A stretch of 64,000 bases of DNA from Methylobacterium sp. UNC378MF (GCF_900103195.1 NZ_FMWU01000015.1:1-64000), one strand, 5' to 3'; positions 43,687-54,188 are shown, counted from the stretch's first letter. Made by a program: numbers and translations. The notes: generated from the letters alone by a model not told the origin.

Positions 43687-43780
43687 CCGTCATCGCGAGC
43701 GCAGCGAAGCGACCCAGGGATCCGCCACGCTCGGGGATCGCGCGCTGCACTGGGTTGCTTCGCTGCGCTCGCAAAGACGG
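43687..43780. repeat. Dispersed inverted repeat, copy B
   Basis: Arms CATCGCGAGCGCAGCGAAGC and GCTTCGCTGCGCTCGCAAAG flank a 30-40-bp centre. Arm sequence, length and the CCAGG/CTGGG inner ends match copy A at 11484-11575. It lies in the ~130-bp gap between the DppF-type ATPase stop and the metallohydrolase start. Confidence 0.75.
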
Positions 43781-43785
43781 CGCCG

Positions 43786-44796
43786 TCATGCCGCCTGAGC
43801 GGCCACGTCGTTGAGATGGCACGCGGCGAAGTGGCCGGCGCCTACGGGATCGAGCCCCGGCACCTCGGTCCGGCAGCGGTCGAAGGCGTGCGGGCAGCGG
43901 GTGTGGAAGCGGCAGCCGGAGGGCGGGTTGATCGGGCTCGGCACGTCGCCCTTGAGCACGATCCGGGTGCGCCCGGCTCCGGGCTCGGGAATCGGCACCG
44001 CCGAGAGCAGGGCCTGGGTGTAGGGGTGCTTGGGCGCCAGGAACAGGTCGCGGCGCGGCCCGATCTCGACGATCTTGCCGAGATACATCACCGCCACCCG
44101 GTGGGTCATGTGCTCGACGATGGCGAGGTCGTGCGAGATGAACAGCATCGCGAGGTCGAGCTCGCGCTGCAGGTCGCGCAGCAAGTTGACGATCTGCGCC
44201 TTCACCGAGACGTCCAGCGCCGAGACCGCCTCGTCGCAGATGATCAGGTCCGGCTCGGCGGCGAGCGCCCGGGCGATGCCGATGCGCTGGCGCTGCCCGC
44301 CCGAGAACTCGTGCGGGAAGCGCCCGAGCGCCTCGCGGGGCAGGCCGACCCGCTCCATCAGGCTGGCCAGCCGGCTCTCCAGATCGGCGGCGTTGCGGGC
44401 GAGGCCGAAATTGCGGATCGGCTCGGCCAGGATCGCCCGCACCCGCATCCGCGGGTTGAGCGACGAGAATGGGTCCTGGAACACCATCTGGATGTGGCGC
44501 CGCAGGGGCCGGAGCGCCCCGGCCGAGAGATCGTCGATGCGTTTCCCGTCGAGCACCACCTGGCCCGCGGTGGGCGCGTAGAGGCGCATCAGCGCCTTGG
44601 CGACGGTGGACTTGCCGCAGCCGGACTCGCCGACGAGCGAGAGGGTCTCGCCCCGGGCCACCGTGAAGGACAGGCCGTCCACCGCCTTGAGTACGCGCTT
44701 GGACTGGCCGAACAGGCCGCCGCCGAGGGCGAAGTGCTTCTTGAGGTCGTTGACCTCCAGCAGGATGCGGGCGGCGGGTGCGGGCGTGGCGCTCAT
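43786..44796 (-). CDS. Peptide ABC transporter ATP-binding protein (DppF type)
   Basis: A 336-residue ATPase. Walker [16 protein letters not shown]-loop [16 protein letters not shown], signature [15 protein letters not shown], Walker [13 protein letters not shown], and the C-terminal oligopeptide-type Cys motif ([15 protein letters not shown]) that can bind an Fe-S cluster in this family. It is the last gene of a five-gene operon; its start overlaps the stop of the DppD-type gene (ATGA). Confidence 0.95.
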   Translation of the reverse strand: MSATPAPAARILLEVNDLKKHFALGGGLFGQSKRVLKAVDGLSFTVARGETLSLVGESGCGKSTVAKALMRLYAPTAGQVVLDGKRIDDLSAGALRPLRRHIQMVFQDPFSSLNPRMRVRAILAEPIRNFGLARNAADLESRLASLMERVGLPREALGRFPHEFSGGQRQRIGIARALAAEPDLIICDEAVSALDVSVKAQIVNLLRDLQRELDLAMLFISHDLAIVEHMTHRVAVMYLGKIVEIGPRRDLFLAPKHPYTQALLSAVPIPEPGAGRTRIVLKGDVPSPINPPSGCRFHTRCPHAFDRCRTEVPGLDPVGAGHFAACHLNDVAAQAA

Positions 44797-45803
44797 GCCG
44801 CGAGGGCGTCCTTCGGCGCGTAGTGGCAGGCGGCGAGGTGGCCCGGCGCCTTCGGCTCCAGGGCCGGCGCGTAGGCGCGGCACAGGTCGGTCACGTCCGG
44901 GCAGCGCCCGGCGAAGACGCAGCCCTCGATCCGACCTTTGAGGCTCGGCACCATGCCGGGGATCTCGGCGAGCCGCGCGTCGGCGCCGTGCTCGACGGCG
45001 CCGAGCTTCGGCACCGCCCCCATCAGGCCGCGGGTGTAGGGGTGGCGCGGCGACCGGAACAGGTCGCGGACCGGCGCCTCCTCGACCTTGCGGCCGGCAT
45101 ACATCACCACCACCCGGTCGGCGACCTCGGCGACCACGCCGAGGTCGTGGGTGATCAGCATGATCGCGGCCCCGACCCGGGCCTTCAGGTCGCGCATCAG
45201 GTCGAGGATCTGGGCCTGGATGGTCACGTCCAGCGCCGTGGTCGGCTCGTCGGCGATCAGGAGTTTCGGCGAGCAGGCGAGCGCGATGGCGATCATCACC
45301 CGCTGGCGCATGCCGCCGGAGAGCTGGTGCGGGTATTCCCGCACCCGGCGCCGGGGCTCGGGGATGCCGACCAGCGTCAGCATCTCCACGGCCCGCTCCT
45401 CGGCCTCGCGCCGGCCGAGCCCCTGGTGCAGCCGCAGGGTCTCGCCGATCTGGCGGCCGACCGTCAGCACCGGGTTCAGGCTGGTCATCGGCTCCTGGAA
45501 GATCACGCTGATGTCGTTGCCGCGGATCCTGCGCATGGCGCTGTTCGGCAGGTCGAGGAGGTTCCTGCCCTCGAACTTGATCGCGCCGGCGATGCGCGCC
45601 GGCGGCTCGGGCAGGAGCCGCAGGATCGACATCGAGGTCACCGACTTGCCGCAGCCGGATTCGCCCACGATCGCCAGGGTCTCGCCCGACTGGATCGCGA
45701 AGGAGACCCCGTCCACCGCCCGGTTCACCCCGTCGGGGGTGCGGAAATGGACCTGCAGGTTCTCGATCGACAGGAGGGGAGTGCCGCTCACGCCTGTGCT
45801 CAT
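44793..45803 (-). CDS. Peptide ABC transporter ATP-binding protein (DppD type)
   Basis: A 336-residue ATPase with Walker [16 protein letters not shown]-loop [16 protein letters not shown], signature [15 protein letters not shown], Walker [14 protein letters not shown] and the C-terminal [15 protein letters not shown] cluster motif. ATG 45803 overlaps the stop of the permease gene upstream, and its own stop overlaps the DppF-type start, so the three are translationally coupled. Confidence 0.95.
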   Translation of the reverse strand: MSTGVSGTPLLSIENLQVHFRTPDGVNRAVDGVSFAIQSGETLAIVGESGCGKSVTSMSILRLLPEPPARIAGAIKFEGRNLLDLPNSAMRRIRGNDISVIFQEPMTSLNPVLTVGRQIGETLRLHQGLGRREAEERAVEMLTLVGIPEPRRRVREYPHQLSGGMRQRVMIAIALACSPKLLIADEPTTALDVTIQAQILDLMRDLKARVGAAIMLITHDLGVVAEVADRVVVMYAGRKVEEAPVRDLFRSPRHPYTRGLMGAVPKLGAVEHGADARLAEIPGMVPSLKGRIEGCVFAGRCPDVTDLCRAYAPALEPKAPGHLAACHYAPKDALAA

Positions 45804-46777
45804 CACACGTCTTTCGCCATGCGGGGGTCGAGGGCGTCGCGCAGGCCGTCGCCGACGAGGTTCACGGCGAGCACCGTCATCGAGAGGAAGATGGCCGGGA
45901 ACAGGATGATGTAGAACTTCACCTGCCAGAGCGCCCGGCCCTCGGCCATGATGTTGCCCCAGGACGGCGTCGACGGCGGCACGCCCGCGCCGATGAACGA
46001 CAGGATCGCCTCGGTGATCATCGCGGAGGCGCAGATGTAGGTCGCCTGCACGGTCATGGGCGCCAGCGTGTTGGGCAGGATGTGGCGCCAGATGATCGCC
46101 GGCATCCGCGTGCCCGTGGTCACCGCCGCCTCGACGTAGGGCTGCTCGCGCAGCGACAGCACCACGCCGCGCACGAGGCGGGCGACGCGCGGGATCTCCG
46201 CGATGGTGATCGCCACGATGACGTTCTGGACCGAGCCGCGGGTGAGCGCCATGAGCGCGACCGCGAGCAGGATCGGCGGGATCGACATCATGCCGTCGAC
46301 GACCCGCATGACGATCCCGTCGAGCCAGCGCACCATGCCGGAGACGAGACCGACCGCGAGCCCCGCGATCGAGGCGAGGAACGCCACCGAGAAGCCGACC
46401 AGCAGCGAGACCCGGGCGCCGTAGACCACCCGCGAGTACACGTCGCGGCCGAGCATGTCGGTACCGAACCAGTACTGCGCGGACGGCACCCGGGTGCGCT
46501 TGGCCGGCGCCAGGGCGGTCGGGTCGACGGTGCCGAGCCACGGGGCCAGCACCGCCATCAGGAACACGATGAGGAGCAGCAGCCCGCCGACCACGATGGT
46601 CGGGTTGCGGCGCATGTAGGTCCAGACCCGGCCCCGGCGCTTGCGCACCGGGATGACGTCCGGCAGCGGCGCCGCGACGGCGAGACCCGGGGGCGGGGGC
46701 GCCTTCGGGGACGCCTCTGCGGACGGGAGGCCCGTGGGCCGGGCGCTGTCGGGGTAGGGCGCGGCGGTCGCGGTCAA
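45803..46777 (-). CDS. Peptide ABC transporter permease (DppC type), TTG start
   Basis: A 324-residue permease: a ~55-residue Pro/Ala-rich cytoplasmic N-terminus, then six spans, with [40 protein letters not shown] (EAA loop) and [14 protein letters not shown]. No ATG or GTG fits the N-terminus well. TTG 46777 overlaps the stop of the DppB-type gene and has GAGGA seven bases upstream, so it is the best start. A start further inside would cut the N-terminal tail. Confidence 0.9.
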   Translation of the reverse strand: MTATAAPYPDSARPTGLPSAEASPKAPPPPGLAVAAPLPDVIPVRKRRGRVWTYMRRNPTIVVGGLLLLIVFLMAVLAPWLGTVDPTALAPAKRTRVPSAQYWFGTDMLGRDVYSRVVYGARVSLLVGFSVAFLASIAGLAVGLVSGMVRWLDGIVMRVVDGMMSIPPILLAVALMALTRGSVQNVIVAITIAEIPRVARLVRGVVLSLREQPYVEAAVTTGTRMPAIIWRHILPNTLAPMTVQATYICASAMITEAILSFIGAGVPPSTPSWGNIMAEGRALWQVKFYIILFPAIFLSMTVLAVNLVGDGLRDALDPRMAKDV

Positions 46778-47715
46778 TAGCGGATCCTCGGGTCGAGCAA
46801 GGTGTAGGACAAGTCGATGGCGAGGTTCACGAGCACGTAGACGAAGCTGAACAGCAGCACGACGCCCTGGATGACGGGGTAATCGCGCCGGAGGATCGCA
46901 TCGACCGTGAGACGGCCGAGACCGGGGATCGCGAAGACCGTTTCGGTCACGACGGCGCCGCCGATCAGCAGGGCGATGCCGATGCCGATGACGGTGACGA
47001 TCGGCACCGCGGCGTTCTTCAGTGCGTGGATGAACAGGACCGGCCCCTGCGACAGCCCCTTGGCCCGGGCGGTGCGGACGTAATCCTGCTGCAGCACGTC
47101 GAGCATGGTCGCCCGGGTGACCCGGGCGATCAGCGCGATGTAGACGAGGCCGAGCGTCACGGCCGGCAGGATCAGGTTCGACAGCCAGGGCCAGAACCCC
47201 TGCTCGATCGGCGTGTAGCCCTGCACGGGCAGCCAGCCGAGTTCGAGGGCGAACACGTAGGCCAGCACGTAGCCGACCACGAAGACCGGCACCGAGAAGC
47301 CCATCACGGCAAGCCCCATCACGAGGCGGTCGATCAGGCTGCCGGCCTTCCAGGCGGCGACGACGCCGAGCGGCACCGCCACCACGATGGCGAAGACCAG
47401 GGTGACGAGCATCAGCGAGACGGTGGGCTGCACCCGCTGGCCGATCATGGTGGTGACCGGCAGGTTGGTGAAGATCGAGGTGCCGAGATCCCCGTGCAGG
47501 ATCTGCCACGACCATTCCCAGAACCGCACCAGGAACGGCCGGTCGAGGCCCAGCGTGGCGCGGATGCGGGCAACGTCGTCGGGCGTCGCCTGGTCACCCG
47601 CGATGATCGCCGCCGGGTCGCCGGGGGCGAAGTAGAGGAGGCTGAAGACGAACAGCCCGACCACCGCCATGACCGGGATGGTGGCGAGGATGCGCCTGCC
47701 GATATAGCCGAGCAT
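46774..47715 (-). CDS. Peptide ABC transporter permease (DppB type)
   Basis: A 313-residue permease with six spans: [20 protein letters not shown] at the N-terminus, [32 protein letters not shown] (EAA loop) and [20 protein letters not shown]. It is the second gene of the operon, 74 bp after the binding protein gene. Confidence 0.95.
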   Translation of the reverse strand: MLGYIGRRILATIPVMAVVGLFVFSLLYFAPGDPAAIIAGDQATPDDVARIRATLGLDRPFLVRFWEWSWQILHGDLGTSIFTNLPVTTMIGQRVQPTVSLMLVTLVFAIVVAVPLGVVAAWKAGSLIDRLVMGLAVMGFSVPVFVVGYVLAYVFALELGWLPVQGYTPIEQGFWPWLSNLILPAVTLGLVYIALIARVTRATMLDVLQQDYVRTARAKGLSQGPVLFIHALKNAAVPIVTVIGIGIALLIGGAVVTETVFAIPGLGRLTVDAILRRDYPVIQGVVLLFSFVYVLVNLAIDLSYTLLDPRIRY

Positions 47716-47789
47716 GGGTCCTCGCTATCGTGCCGGCTTACAAGGCGCCGAACCGTCTCCGGCCGAGGCGCGGGTCAGAGCGTAATCCA

Positions 47790-49376
47790 TCACGCCTTCG
47801 ACACGCCCCAGGTGAACGGGATCGGCCCCTTCACGATGCCCGAGACGTTCTTGCGCCACGCCTGGTAGCCGAGGAAGAACCCGGTCGGGACGTAGACCAC
47901 GCCCTCGCAGGCGGCGGCGTTGACCTTGTCGATGGCGGCCTTCTCGGCGGCCGGGTCGGCGGCGTCAAACCACTCGGCGATGGCGGTCTCCACCGGCGGG
48001 ATGTTGGGCCAGCCGAACCACGCCTTGTCGCCACTCGCCCGCACCGCCGGATAGCCCGCCGGGTTGATGCAGTCGGCGCCCGCGTGCCAGGTGTGGAACA
48101 TGTTCCAGCCCCCCTGGCTCGGTGGCGCCTTGGAAGCCCGGCGGGTGCCGGTGGTGCCCCAGTCGGTGGCGACGAAGTCGACGTTGAAGCCCATCTGCTT
48201 CAGCAGGTCGGCGGTGATGTCGCCCTGCGCCTTGGTGATCCCCTGGTCCTGCGCCACGATGCAGACCACCGGCTCGCCCTTGTAGCCGGCTTCCTTGAGC
48301 AGCTTCTGGCCGAGCTTGATGTCGCCCTTGCCGACATTGTCGCCGCCCGCCTCGCTGTAGAGGGGCGTTCCCGGCGTGAAGAAGCCTGGCAGCTTCTTCC
48401 ACAGGCTGTCGTCGTCGCCGACGATCGCCCGCATGTAATCCTCCTGGCTCATCGCGGTCATGACCGCCTGGCGGATCTTCGGATTGTCGAAGGGCGGATG
48501 CAGGTGGTTCATCCGGAACGACCCGACATTGCCCAGCGGGTCGGCGATATCGACGTTGAGATTGCTGTTCTTGCGGAGCAGCGGGACGAGGTCGGAGATC
48601 GGGTTCTCCCACCAGTCGACCTCGCCGTTCTGCAAGGCCGCCGAGGCGGTGGCCGGGTCCGGCATGATGACCCACTCGACTCGGTCGACCAGCATGCGCT
48701 TGCCGCCGGCGAGCCAGGAATTCGGCTCGTCGCGGGGCTTGTAGTCGGTGAAGGTCTCGAACACCGCCCGGGCGCCCGGCACCCACTCGTTGCGGACGAA
48801 CTTCATCGGGCCCGAGCCGACATACTCCGTGATCTGCGTGAACGGGTCGGTCTTGGCGATCCGCTCCGGCATCATCAGGGCCATCGGGGCATTGGTCTTG
48901 CCGAGCGCGTAGAGGAGCTTCGGGAACGGCTTCTTCAGGCGCCACTGAACAGTCTTGTCGTCGGTCGCCGTGAGGTCGTCCTGGATGCCTCGGATCATCA
49001 GGCCGATCGGGTCCCGAGCCATCCAGCGGGTGAGGCTCGCAACCACGTCCTTGGCGAGAACCGGCTCGCCGTCGTGCCACTTGAGGCCGGGCCGCAGCCG
49101 GAAGGTCCAGGTCAGCTTGTCGCCCGAGACCTCCTCGGACTCGACCATCTGGCGCTGCGGCTTCAGCTGCGCGTCGACGCCGTAGAGCATGTCCCAGACG
49201 AGGGTGCCGGCATTGCGGACCACGTATTGGGTCCCCCAGATCGGATCGAAATTGGCGAGGTTCGCCTGCGGCACGAAGCGCAGCACCTTGGCGCCCTGCG
49301 CCAAGGCTGGGCGCGCGATCTGCGATGCGGCCAGCCCGAGCGCAGCCGAGCCCTTGAGGAAGGTCCTGCGGTCCAT
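47790..49376 (-). CDS. Peptide ABC transporter substrate-binding protein (SBP family 5)
   Basis: A 528-residue periplasmic protein. The N-terminus MDRRTFLKGSAALGLAA is a twin-arginine-like signal (RRTFLKG) ending at ARPALA. Family-5 marks include LVWDMLYGVDAQLKPQRQMV, WTFRLRPGLKWHDGEPVLAK, FETFTDYKPRDEPNS and IRQAVMTAMSQEDYM. It is the first gene of the second peptide-type operon. It differs in export signal and sequence from the one at 31.5 kb, so the two systems probably take different solutes. Confidence 0.94.
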   Translation of the reverse strand: MDRRTFLKGSAALGLAASQIARPALAQGAKVLRFVPQANLANFDPIWGTQYVVRNAGTLVWDMLYGVDAQLKPQRQMVESEEVSGDKLTWTFRLRPGLKWHDGEPVLAKDVVASLTRWMARDPIGLMIRGIQDDLTATDDKTVQWRLKKPFPKLLYALGKTNAPMALMMPERIAKTDPFTQITEYVGSGPMKFVRNEWVPGARAVFETFTDYKPRDEPNSWLAGGKRMLVDRVEWVIMPDPATASAALQNGEVDWWENPISDLVPLLRKNSNLNVDIADPLGNVGSFRMNHLHPPFDNPKIRQAVMTAMSQEDYMRAIVGDDDSLWKKLPGFFTPGTPLYSEAGGDNVGKGDIKLGQKLLKEAGYKGEPVVCIVAQDQGITKAQGDITADLLKQMGFNVDFVATDWGTTGTRRASKAPPSQGGWNMFHTWHAGADCINPAGYPAVRASGDKAWFGWPNIPPVETAIAEWFDAADPAAEKAAIDKVNAAACEGVVYVPTGFFLGYQAWRKNVSGIVKGPIPFTWGVSKA

Positions 49377-49860
49377 CGTCTTCTCCCTGGCGGTGCGGGT
49401 CTCAGCCCCGAAGCGCCGGCCCACACCTTGCGGGCGAGTTTGAACGGTTCTGATGCAGGGGCGCAATGCCCCGACGTGACAATGGGGCCCGGGCAAGCGG
49501 CCGCACGGCCGCCGGTATCGGGGCGGCGTCAGCTTGGATGAGGGCGGTATTTGCGCGGATCGAACTCACGGGGCGCGCCTCGCAAACCCCGCGCCAGCTC
49601 GGCCGTCACTGCGTTATGTATTCAGGATCGCCGAGGGATTTTTCCTGTGCGCCGCCACGGGGCCCGGCGGGTGCGCGCTCGGTGTCGCGAACCCGCGTCA
49701 TCCCGACACCGCGTCGCCGGGCCCGCGATCCGAACGCGCTGAGGCCCGAAGATCCTGCTCCGACGGCCGCTCTGGTTTCCCGGCTCGCCTGCGACGCTCC
49801 CCGGAATGACGGCGCGGAGCGAGATCTCGCCTGACCGAACGTCTCAGCCCACCTGGCGCC
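49377..49860. other. Intergenic region with a dispersed repeat
   Basis: About 480 bp. The right half holds a repeat bounded by GTCATCCCG (49697) and CGGAATGACGG (ending 49812), the familiar alphaproteobacterial GTCAT...ATGAC element. The left half should hold the promoter of the peptide operon. No gene is supported. Confidence 0.55.
49697..49812. repeat. GTCAT...ATGAC dispersed repeat
   Basis: A ~116-bp element with short imperfect terminal inverted repeats (CGTCATCCCGA / CCGGAATGACGG) around a variable centre. It is unlike the two other repeat families in the window. It lies upstream of the peptide operon and downstream of the PHB depolymerase. Confidence 0.5.
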
Positions 49861-51138
49861 TCAGCCCACCTGCCGCAGGTGGCCGCCCCGCGCGCCCGGC
49901 ACCGCCTGCATGGCGCGGATGAAGGCCGCAATGCGGGGCGCGATCACCGCCCGGTAGCGCGAGCCGTTGAACACGCCGTAATGGCCGACGCCGGCCTGGA
50001 GGTGGTAGGCCTTGCGCGCCTCGGGCAGGTTCGGCGTCAGGTCGAGGGCCGCCTTGGTCTGGCCGACGCCGGAGATGTCGTCGTTCTCGCCCTCGACCGC
50101 GAGGATCGCGCAGCGGCGGATGGCACCGAGATCGACCGGCGTGCCGCGGTGCTTCATCTGTCCCGTCGGCAGGGCGTGGTCGACGAACACGGTCTGCACG
50201 GTCTGGAGGTAGTACTCGGCCGTCAGGTCCATCACGGCGAGGTACTCGTCGTAGAACTCGCGGTGCTTCTCGGCCGAGTCGCCGTCGCCCGTCACCAGAT
50301 GGTCGAACATGTCCGAATGGGCGGTGACGTGCCGGTCGAGATTCATCGCCATGAAGCCCGACAGCTGCAGGAAGCCCGGATAGACCCGGCGCCACGCGCC
50401 CGGGTAAATCGGCGGCACGAGGCTGATCGTGTTGCGCTCGAACCAGGCTTGGCCGCGCTCCTGCGCGAGGCAGTTCACCGCGGTTGGCGAGCACCGGGTG
50501 TCGATCGGGCCGCCCATCAGGGTCATGGAGGTCGGCACAGCCGGCTCGTCGGCCGCCTCCATCAGCGCCACCGCGGCCAGGACCGGAACCGCCGGCTGGC
50601 ACACCGCCATGACGTGCAGATCCGGCCCGAGCACGGCGAAGATCTCCTGCAGGTAGTCGATGTAGTCGTCGAGATCGAACTGGCCCGCGAAGAGCGGCAC
50701 CATCCGGGCATCGGTCCAGTCGGTGATGAACACCCGGTGGTTCGGCAGCATCGCCTCCACGGTGCCGCGCAGCAGCGTGGCGTAGTGCCCCGACATCGGC
50801 GCGACGATCAGCAGCTTGGGCTGCGGCTCCGCGGGCGGCGTCGGAAAGGCGCGGTCGAAGGCGATCAGGCGGCAGAACGGCCGCTCCCAGACCACCCGTT
50901 CGGTGACCGGAACCGGATTGCCGTCCACGACCGTCTCGCTGAAGCCGAAGGCGGGCTTGCCGTATTGACGGGTGACGCGCTCGAACATCTCGCAGCCGGC
51001 GCTGACGGCGCGGGCATAGGGACCGTAGGCCAGGGGATTGCCCGGCATCTGCAGCCCGTAGCGGGTGAGGTCGGCGGCAACGCGGGCGGGCGCCATCAGG
51101 GCGCGGGCGCCCTCGTACATCGAATAGGCCAGCAGCAT
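49861..51138 (-). CDS. phaZ: Intracellular poly(3-hydroxybutyrate) depolymerase
   Basis: A 425-residue protein, the standard length for PhaZ1-type enzymes. The nucleophile region is LHVMAVCQPAVPVLAAVALM with Cys180, corresponding to the active-site Cys of Ralstonia PhaZa1 and not the Ser of extracellular enzymes. Asp in VEGENDDISG and His in AGVGHYGVFNG complete the triad. The N-terminus LLAYSMYEGARALMAPARVA and no signal peptide fit a granule-bound cytoplasmic enzyme. It mobilises stored PHB. ATG 51138 follows GAGGTGACG. Confidence 0.95.
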   Translation of the reverse strand: MLLAYSMYEGARALMAPARVAADLTRYGLQMPGNPLAYGPYARAVSAGCEMFERVTRQYGKPAFGFSETVVDGNPVPVTERVVWERPFCRLIAFDRAFPTPPAEPQPKLLIVAPMSGHYATLLRGTVEAMLPNHRVFITDWTDARMVPLFAGQFDLDDYIDYLQEIFAVLGPDLHVMAVCQPAVPVLAAVALMEAADEPAVPTSMTLMGGPIDTRCSPTAVNCLAQERGQAWFERNTISLVPPIYPGAWRRVYPGFLQLSGFMAMNLDRHVTAHSDMFDHLVTGDGDSAEKHREFYDEYLAVMDLTAEYYLQTVQTVFVDHALPTGQMKHRGTPVDLGAIRRCAILAVEGENDDISGVGQTKAALDLTPNLPEARKAYHLQAGVGHYGVFNGSRYRAVIAPRIAAFIRAMQAVPGARGGHLRQVG

Positions 51139-51397
51139 CGTCACCTCGCGGTCTCGGTCAGGCCACGGGCATCGAACCGCGCGGCTCCTACCTCCTGCAA
51201 CCCGAATCGGTAGGATAATGCTCCACCCTGAACGCGGGCGGAACATCCCCGAGCCGCGGCGACTTGCCTGTGACCACGTTCGCCTGCGACGCCTCGTCCC
51301 GATCGGCTTGCCGGAATCCCCGCCTCCGCGTCATGCGGTGGGGACCCGAAAGAAGCCGGGTCGGCCGGACCCGTCCGACGACGCACCGAAACAGCTG

Positions 51398-52789
51398 ATG
51401 CCCGACACCGATCTCAGCGGCCTCGGTCGCGACGCCCGACACCTGCGGCTCGACACCTTCGTGCGCCTGCGCTGGCTCGCCATCACCGGCCAGAGCGCCG
51501 CCGTGGTCGGCGCGCAGTTCGGCCTCGGCCTGCCCCTGCCCTTCGGCTGGTGCTTCCTGGTCATCGCCACCTCGTCCTGGCTGAACCTGGCCCTGCGGAT
51601 CCGCTTCCCGGCGAGCTACCGGCTCAGCGACGATTCCGCCGCCCTGCTGCTCGCCTTCGACATCGTCCAGCTCGCGGCCCTCCTGTTCCTCACGGGCGGG
51701 CTGCAGAACCCGTTCTCGCTGCTGTTCCTCGCCCCCGTGTTGATCTCCGCCACCGCCCTGCCGCCCGAGCGGACACTGGCGCTGGGCCTCCTGGCGGTGG
51801 GACTCGCGACCCTGCTCGCCCTGGTGCACCGGCCCCTGCCCTGGTTCGCCGACGGGCGAATCGAGCTGCCGTTCCTGTACGTCTCCGGCGTCTGGACTGC
51901 GATTCTGCTCGGGACCGCCTTCACGGGCGTCTACGCGTGGCGGGTGGCGGAGGAGACCCGGCTCCTCGCCCAGGCGCTCGCCGCCACCGAGCTGGTCCTC
52001 GCCCGTGAGCAGCACCTGTCGCAGCTCGACGGGCTCGCGGCCGCGGCTGCCCACGAATTGGGCACACCGCTGGGCACGATCATGGTGGTGACCAAGGAGC
52101 TGATCCGCCAGCTTGGTCCCACAGCCTCCCCGGCGGTGGCGGAGGATCTGAATCTCCTGCGCGAGCAGGTCGACCGCTGCCGCGGCATCCTCGGCAAATT
52201 GACCTCCCTCGACGGGGACGGCGCCGGGGCCGGCTTCCTGGAGACGGTGACGTTCAGCCACCTCGTCGAGGAGCTGGTGGCGCCCCAGCGGGCCCTGGGT
52301 GCAGCCCTCGACGTGACCAGCAGGGGCGACGGGCCGGAGCCGGCCTGCCGCCGGAATCCCGGCGTGATGTTCGGGCTCGCCAACATCCTCGACAACGCCG
52401 TGGATTTCGCCGAGGCCCGCGTCTCCGTGGAGGGGCGCTGGACCCCGGACCGGGTCTGGATCGAGATCCGCGACGACGGGCCGGGCTTCTCCAGCGAGGT
52501 GCTGCTGCGGGCGGGCGAGCCCTATGTCACGACGCGCAGCCATGACCGGCCGCAATCCGGCGAGACCGTGGGAGCCGGGCTCGGCCTCGGTCTGTTCATC
52601 GCCAAGACCCTGATCGAGCGCTCGGGCGCACAGCTCGCCCTGATGAACGTTGCGGCGCCGGACGCCCACGGGGCGATCGTGCGCGTCTCCTGGGCCCGCC
52701 ACATCTTCGAACGGGGCGCGGCGCCGCGACATTCTCCGGAACTCAGTATCCGCGCACCCCTGCCACCGCGCGATGCCGTACCTATATAA
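51398..52789 (+). CDS. regB: RegB/ActS/PrrB redox sensor histidine kinase
   Basis: A 463-residue protein with about six membrane spans (~25-185) containing the quinone-binding motif GGLQNPF (100-106). The H box is AAAAHELGTPLGTI with His219. The redox-active Cys of RegB has its counterpart in Cys261 (DRCRGIL). The ATP site includes NILDNAVDFA, RDDGPGF and GAGLGLGLFIAKTL. It senses the quinone pool and phosphorylates RegA, whose gene follows 45 bp downstream. ATG 51398 gives the family start; the longer frame upstream is noise. Confidence 0.95.
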   Translation: MPDTDLSGLGRDARHLRLDTFVRLRWLAITGQSAAVVGAQFGLGLPLPFGWCFLVIATSSWLNLALRIRFPASYRLSDDSAALLLAFDIVQLAALLFLTGGLQNPFSLLFLAPVLISATALPPERTLALGLLAVGLATLLALVHRPLPWFADGRIELPFLYVSGVWTAILLGTAFTGVYAWRVAEETRLLAQALAATELVLAREQHLSQLDGLAAAAAHELGTPLGTIMVVTKELIRQLGPTASPAVAEDLNLLREQVDRCRGILGKLTSLDGDGAGAGFLETVTFSHLVEELVAPQRALGAALDVTSRGDGPEPACRRNPGVMFGLANILDNAVDFAEARVSVEGRWTPDRVWIEIRDDGPGFSSEVLLRAGEPYVTTRSHDRPQSGETVGAGLGLGLFIAKTLIERSGAQLALMNVAAPDAHGAIVRVSWARHIFERGAAPRHSPELSIRAPLPPRDAVPI

Positions 52790-52834
52790 GGCACAGACCA
52801 AGAACCCGACGACAAAATTGGAATGGAGTGCTGG

Positions 52835-53434
52835 ATGCTCACGCAGCCCGGGACCTCGGCGGCGACCGACGCTGCCGTGATCAACGATGCCGATCCGCTG
52901 GCCGCCTTCTCCGACCGCAGCCTGCTGATCGTCGATGACGACAAGCCCTTCTCGACACGTCTCGCCCGCGCCATGGAAAGCCGCGGCTACCACGTGCAGG
53001 TGGCCGACAGCGTCGCGGACGGCGTCTCGGCTGTCGAGGCACGCGCGCCCGCCTTCGCGGTCATCGATATGCGCCTCGGGGACGGCAACGGCCTCGACGT
53101 GATCGCCCGCCTCAAGGAGCGCCGCCCCGAGGCCCGCGGGGTGATCCTCACCGGCTACGGCAACATCGCCACCGCGGTTACGGCAGTGAAGCTCGGCGCC
53201 TTCGACTACCTCGCCAAGCCGGCCGATGCGGACGAGATCCACGGCACGCTGATGGCGCAGCCGGGTGAGCGGGCGGATCCGCCGGAGAACCCGATGTCGG
53301 CCGACCGGGTCCGCTGGGAGCACATCCAGCGCGTCTACGAGCTGTGCAGCCGCAACGTCAGTGAAACCGCCCGGCGCCTCAACATGCACCGACGGACTCT
53401 GCAGCGGATCCTCGCCAAGCGCGCGCCGCGCTGA
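52835..53434 (+). CDS. regA: RegA/ActR/PrrA response regulator
   Basis: A 199-residue protein. The receiver (~28-145) has DDD near 34-36, phospho-acceptor Asp78 (FAVIDMRLGDGNGL) and Lys in LAKPAD. A short Pro linker leads to a Fis-type HTH (CSRNVSETARRLNMHRRTLQ) at the C-terminus. It is the global redox regulator partnered with RegB. ATG 52835 has GGAG at ideal distance; ATG 52823 is four codons upstream with a poorer site. No senC/sco gene lies in between or next to it, unlike in Rhodobacter. Confidence 0.95.
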   Translation: MLTQPGTSAATDAAVINDADPLAAFSDRSLLIVDDDKPFSTRLARAMESRGYHVQVADSVADGVSAVEARAPAFAVIDMRLGDGNGLDVIARLKERRPEARGVILTGYGNIATAVTAVKLGAFDYLAKPADADEIHGTLMAQPGERADPPENPMSADRVRWEHIQRVYELCSRNVSETARRLNMHRRTLQRILAKRAPR

Positions 53435-53537
53435 GGCTGGCCGACCCGGTCGGTTGCATCGCCCCGTCTCTGTGGGCTAGCTGCGCGGGTCTCGGATGGT
53501 TCGTCCGGGGCCCGAAATCTTTTCGAGGGCGGATCTC

Positions 53538-53771
53538 GTGAACGGGCGCAACGCCATCACCATCATCAGCATGATGGTTCTCGTCGGCACCGAAGTGTTC
53601 GCCGTGGCCATCGCAGCGGGCTGGGCTCTCGCGGGCATCTTCGATCTCGGCGAGCGGGTCGGGCATGTGCTGATGGGTGTGTTCAGCCTGTTCGCGGCCT
53701 GGATCATGCTCCAGCTCTGGCGCCGGGCGACCAGTATCGAGCCTCTGCGCGCTCCGGCTGCGCATCGCTGA
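53538..53771 (+). CDS. Small two-span membrane protein
   Basis: A 77-residue protein with two hydrophobic segments: TIISMMVLVGTEVFAVAIAA and GHVLMGVFSLFAAWIMLQLW. Not recognised. GTG 53538 has GAGG upstream; an in-frame ATG at 53496 has none. Its position just after regA suggests redox-linked expression, but that is inference. Confidence 0.6.
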   Translation: MNGRNAITIISMMVLVGTEVFAVAIAAGWALAGIFDLGERVGHVLMGVFSLFAAWIMLQLWRRATSIEPLRAPAAHR

Positions 53772-53948
53772 ACGAGCGCCCCAGGACAAGAGCTTCATTC
53801 ACGTTGTATCGAACAGCGGAATGATCCCTATGCGTGCGGCGTGTTCGACAGCGCGGCGGCCTTCCTGCTAGAAGCGACCGGCGACGGTCTGTGTGATGTT
53901 GTCGCAGGTCACACTCCCGTCCCGGACACGCGTGAGACCCGAAGATCC

Positions 53949-54188
53949 ATGAAAGCCCGTATTATCGTCACCCTGAAGACCGGTGTGCTGGACCCGCAGG
54001 GCAAGGCGATCGAGGCCGCCCTCAGGTCCCTCAGCATCGAGGGCGTCGACGGCGTCCGGCAGGGCAAGGTCTTCGATATCGAGGTGTCGGCGGTCGACAG
54101 CACTGCCGCGGAGGCGACCTTGCGTGCGGCCTGCGAGAAGCTCCTGGCCAACACCGTCGTCGAAAATTACGCGATCGAGATCCTCTGA
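53949..54188 (+). CDS. purS: Phosphoribosylformylglycinamidine synthase subunit PurS
   Basis: A 79-residue protein, full length for PurS: MKARIIVTLKTGVLDPQGKA, then VDGVRQGKVFDIEV and CEKLLANTVVENYAIEI. It bridges PurQ and PurL in the fourth step of purine synthesis. Its stop overlaps the purQ start (TGATG). purL is not in the window. Confidence 0.96.
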   Translation: MKARIIVTLKTGVLDPQGKAIEAALRSLSIEGVDGVRQGKVFDIEVSAVDSTAAEATLRAACEKLLANTVVENYAIEIL

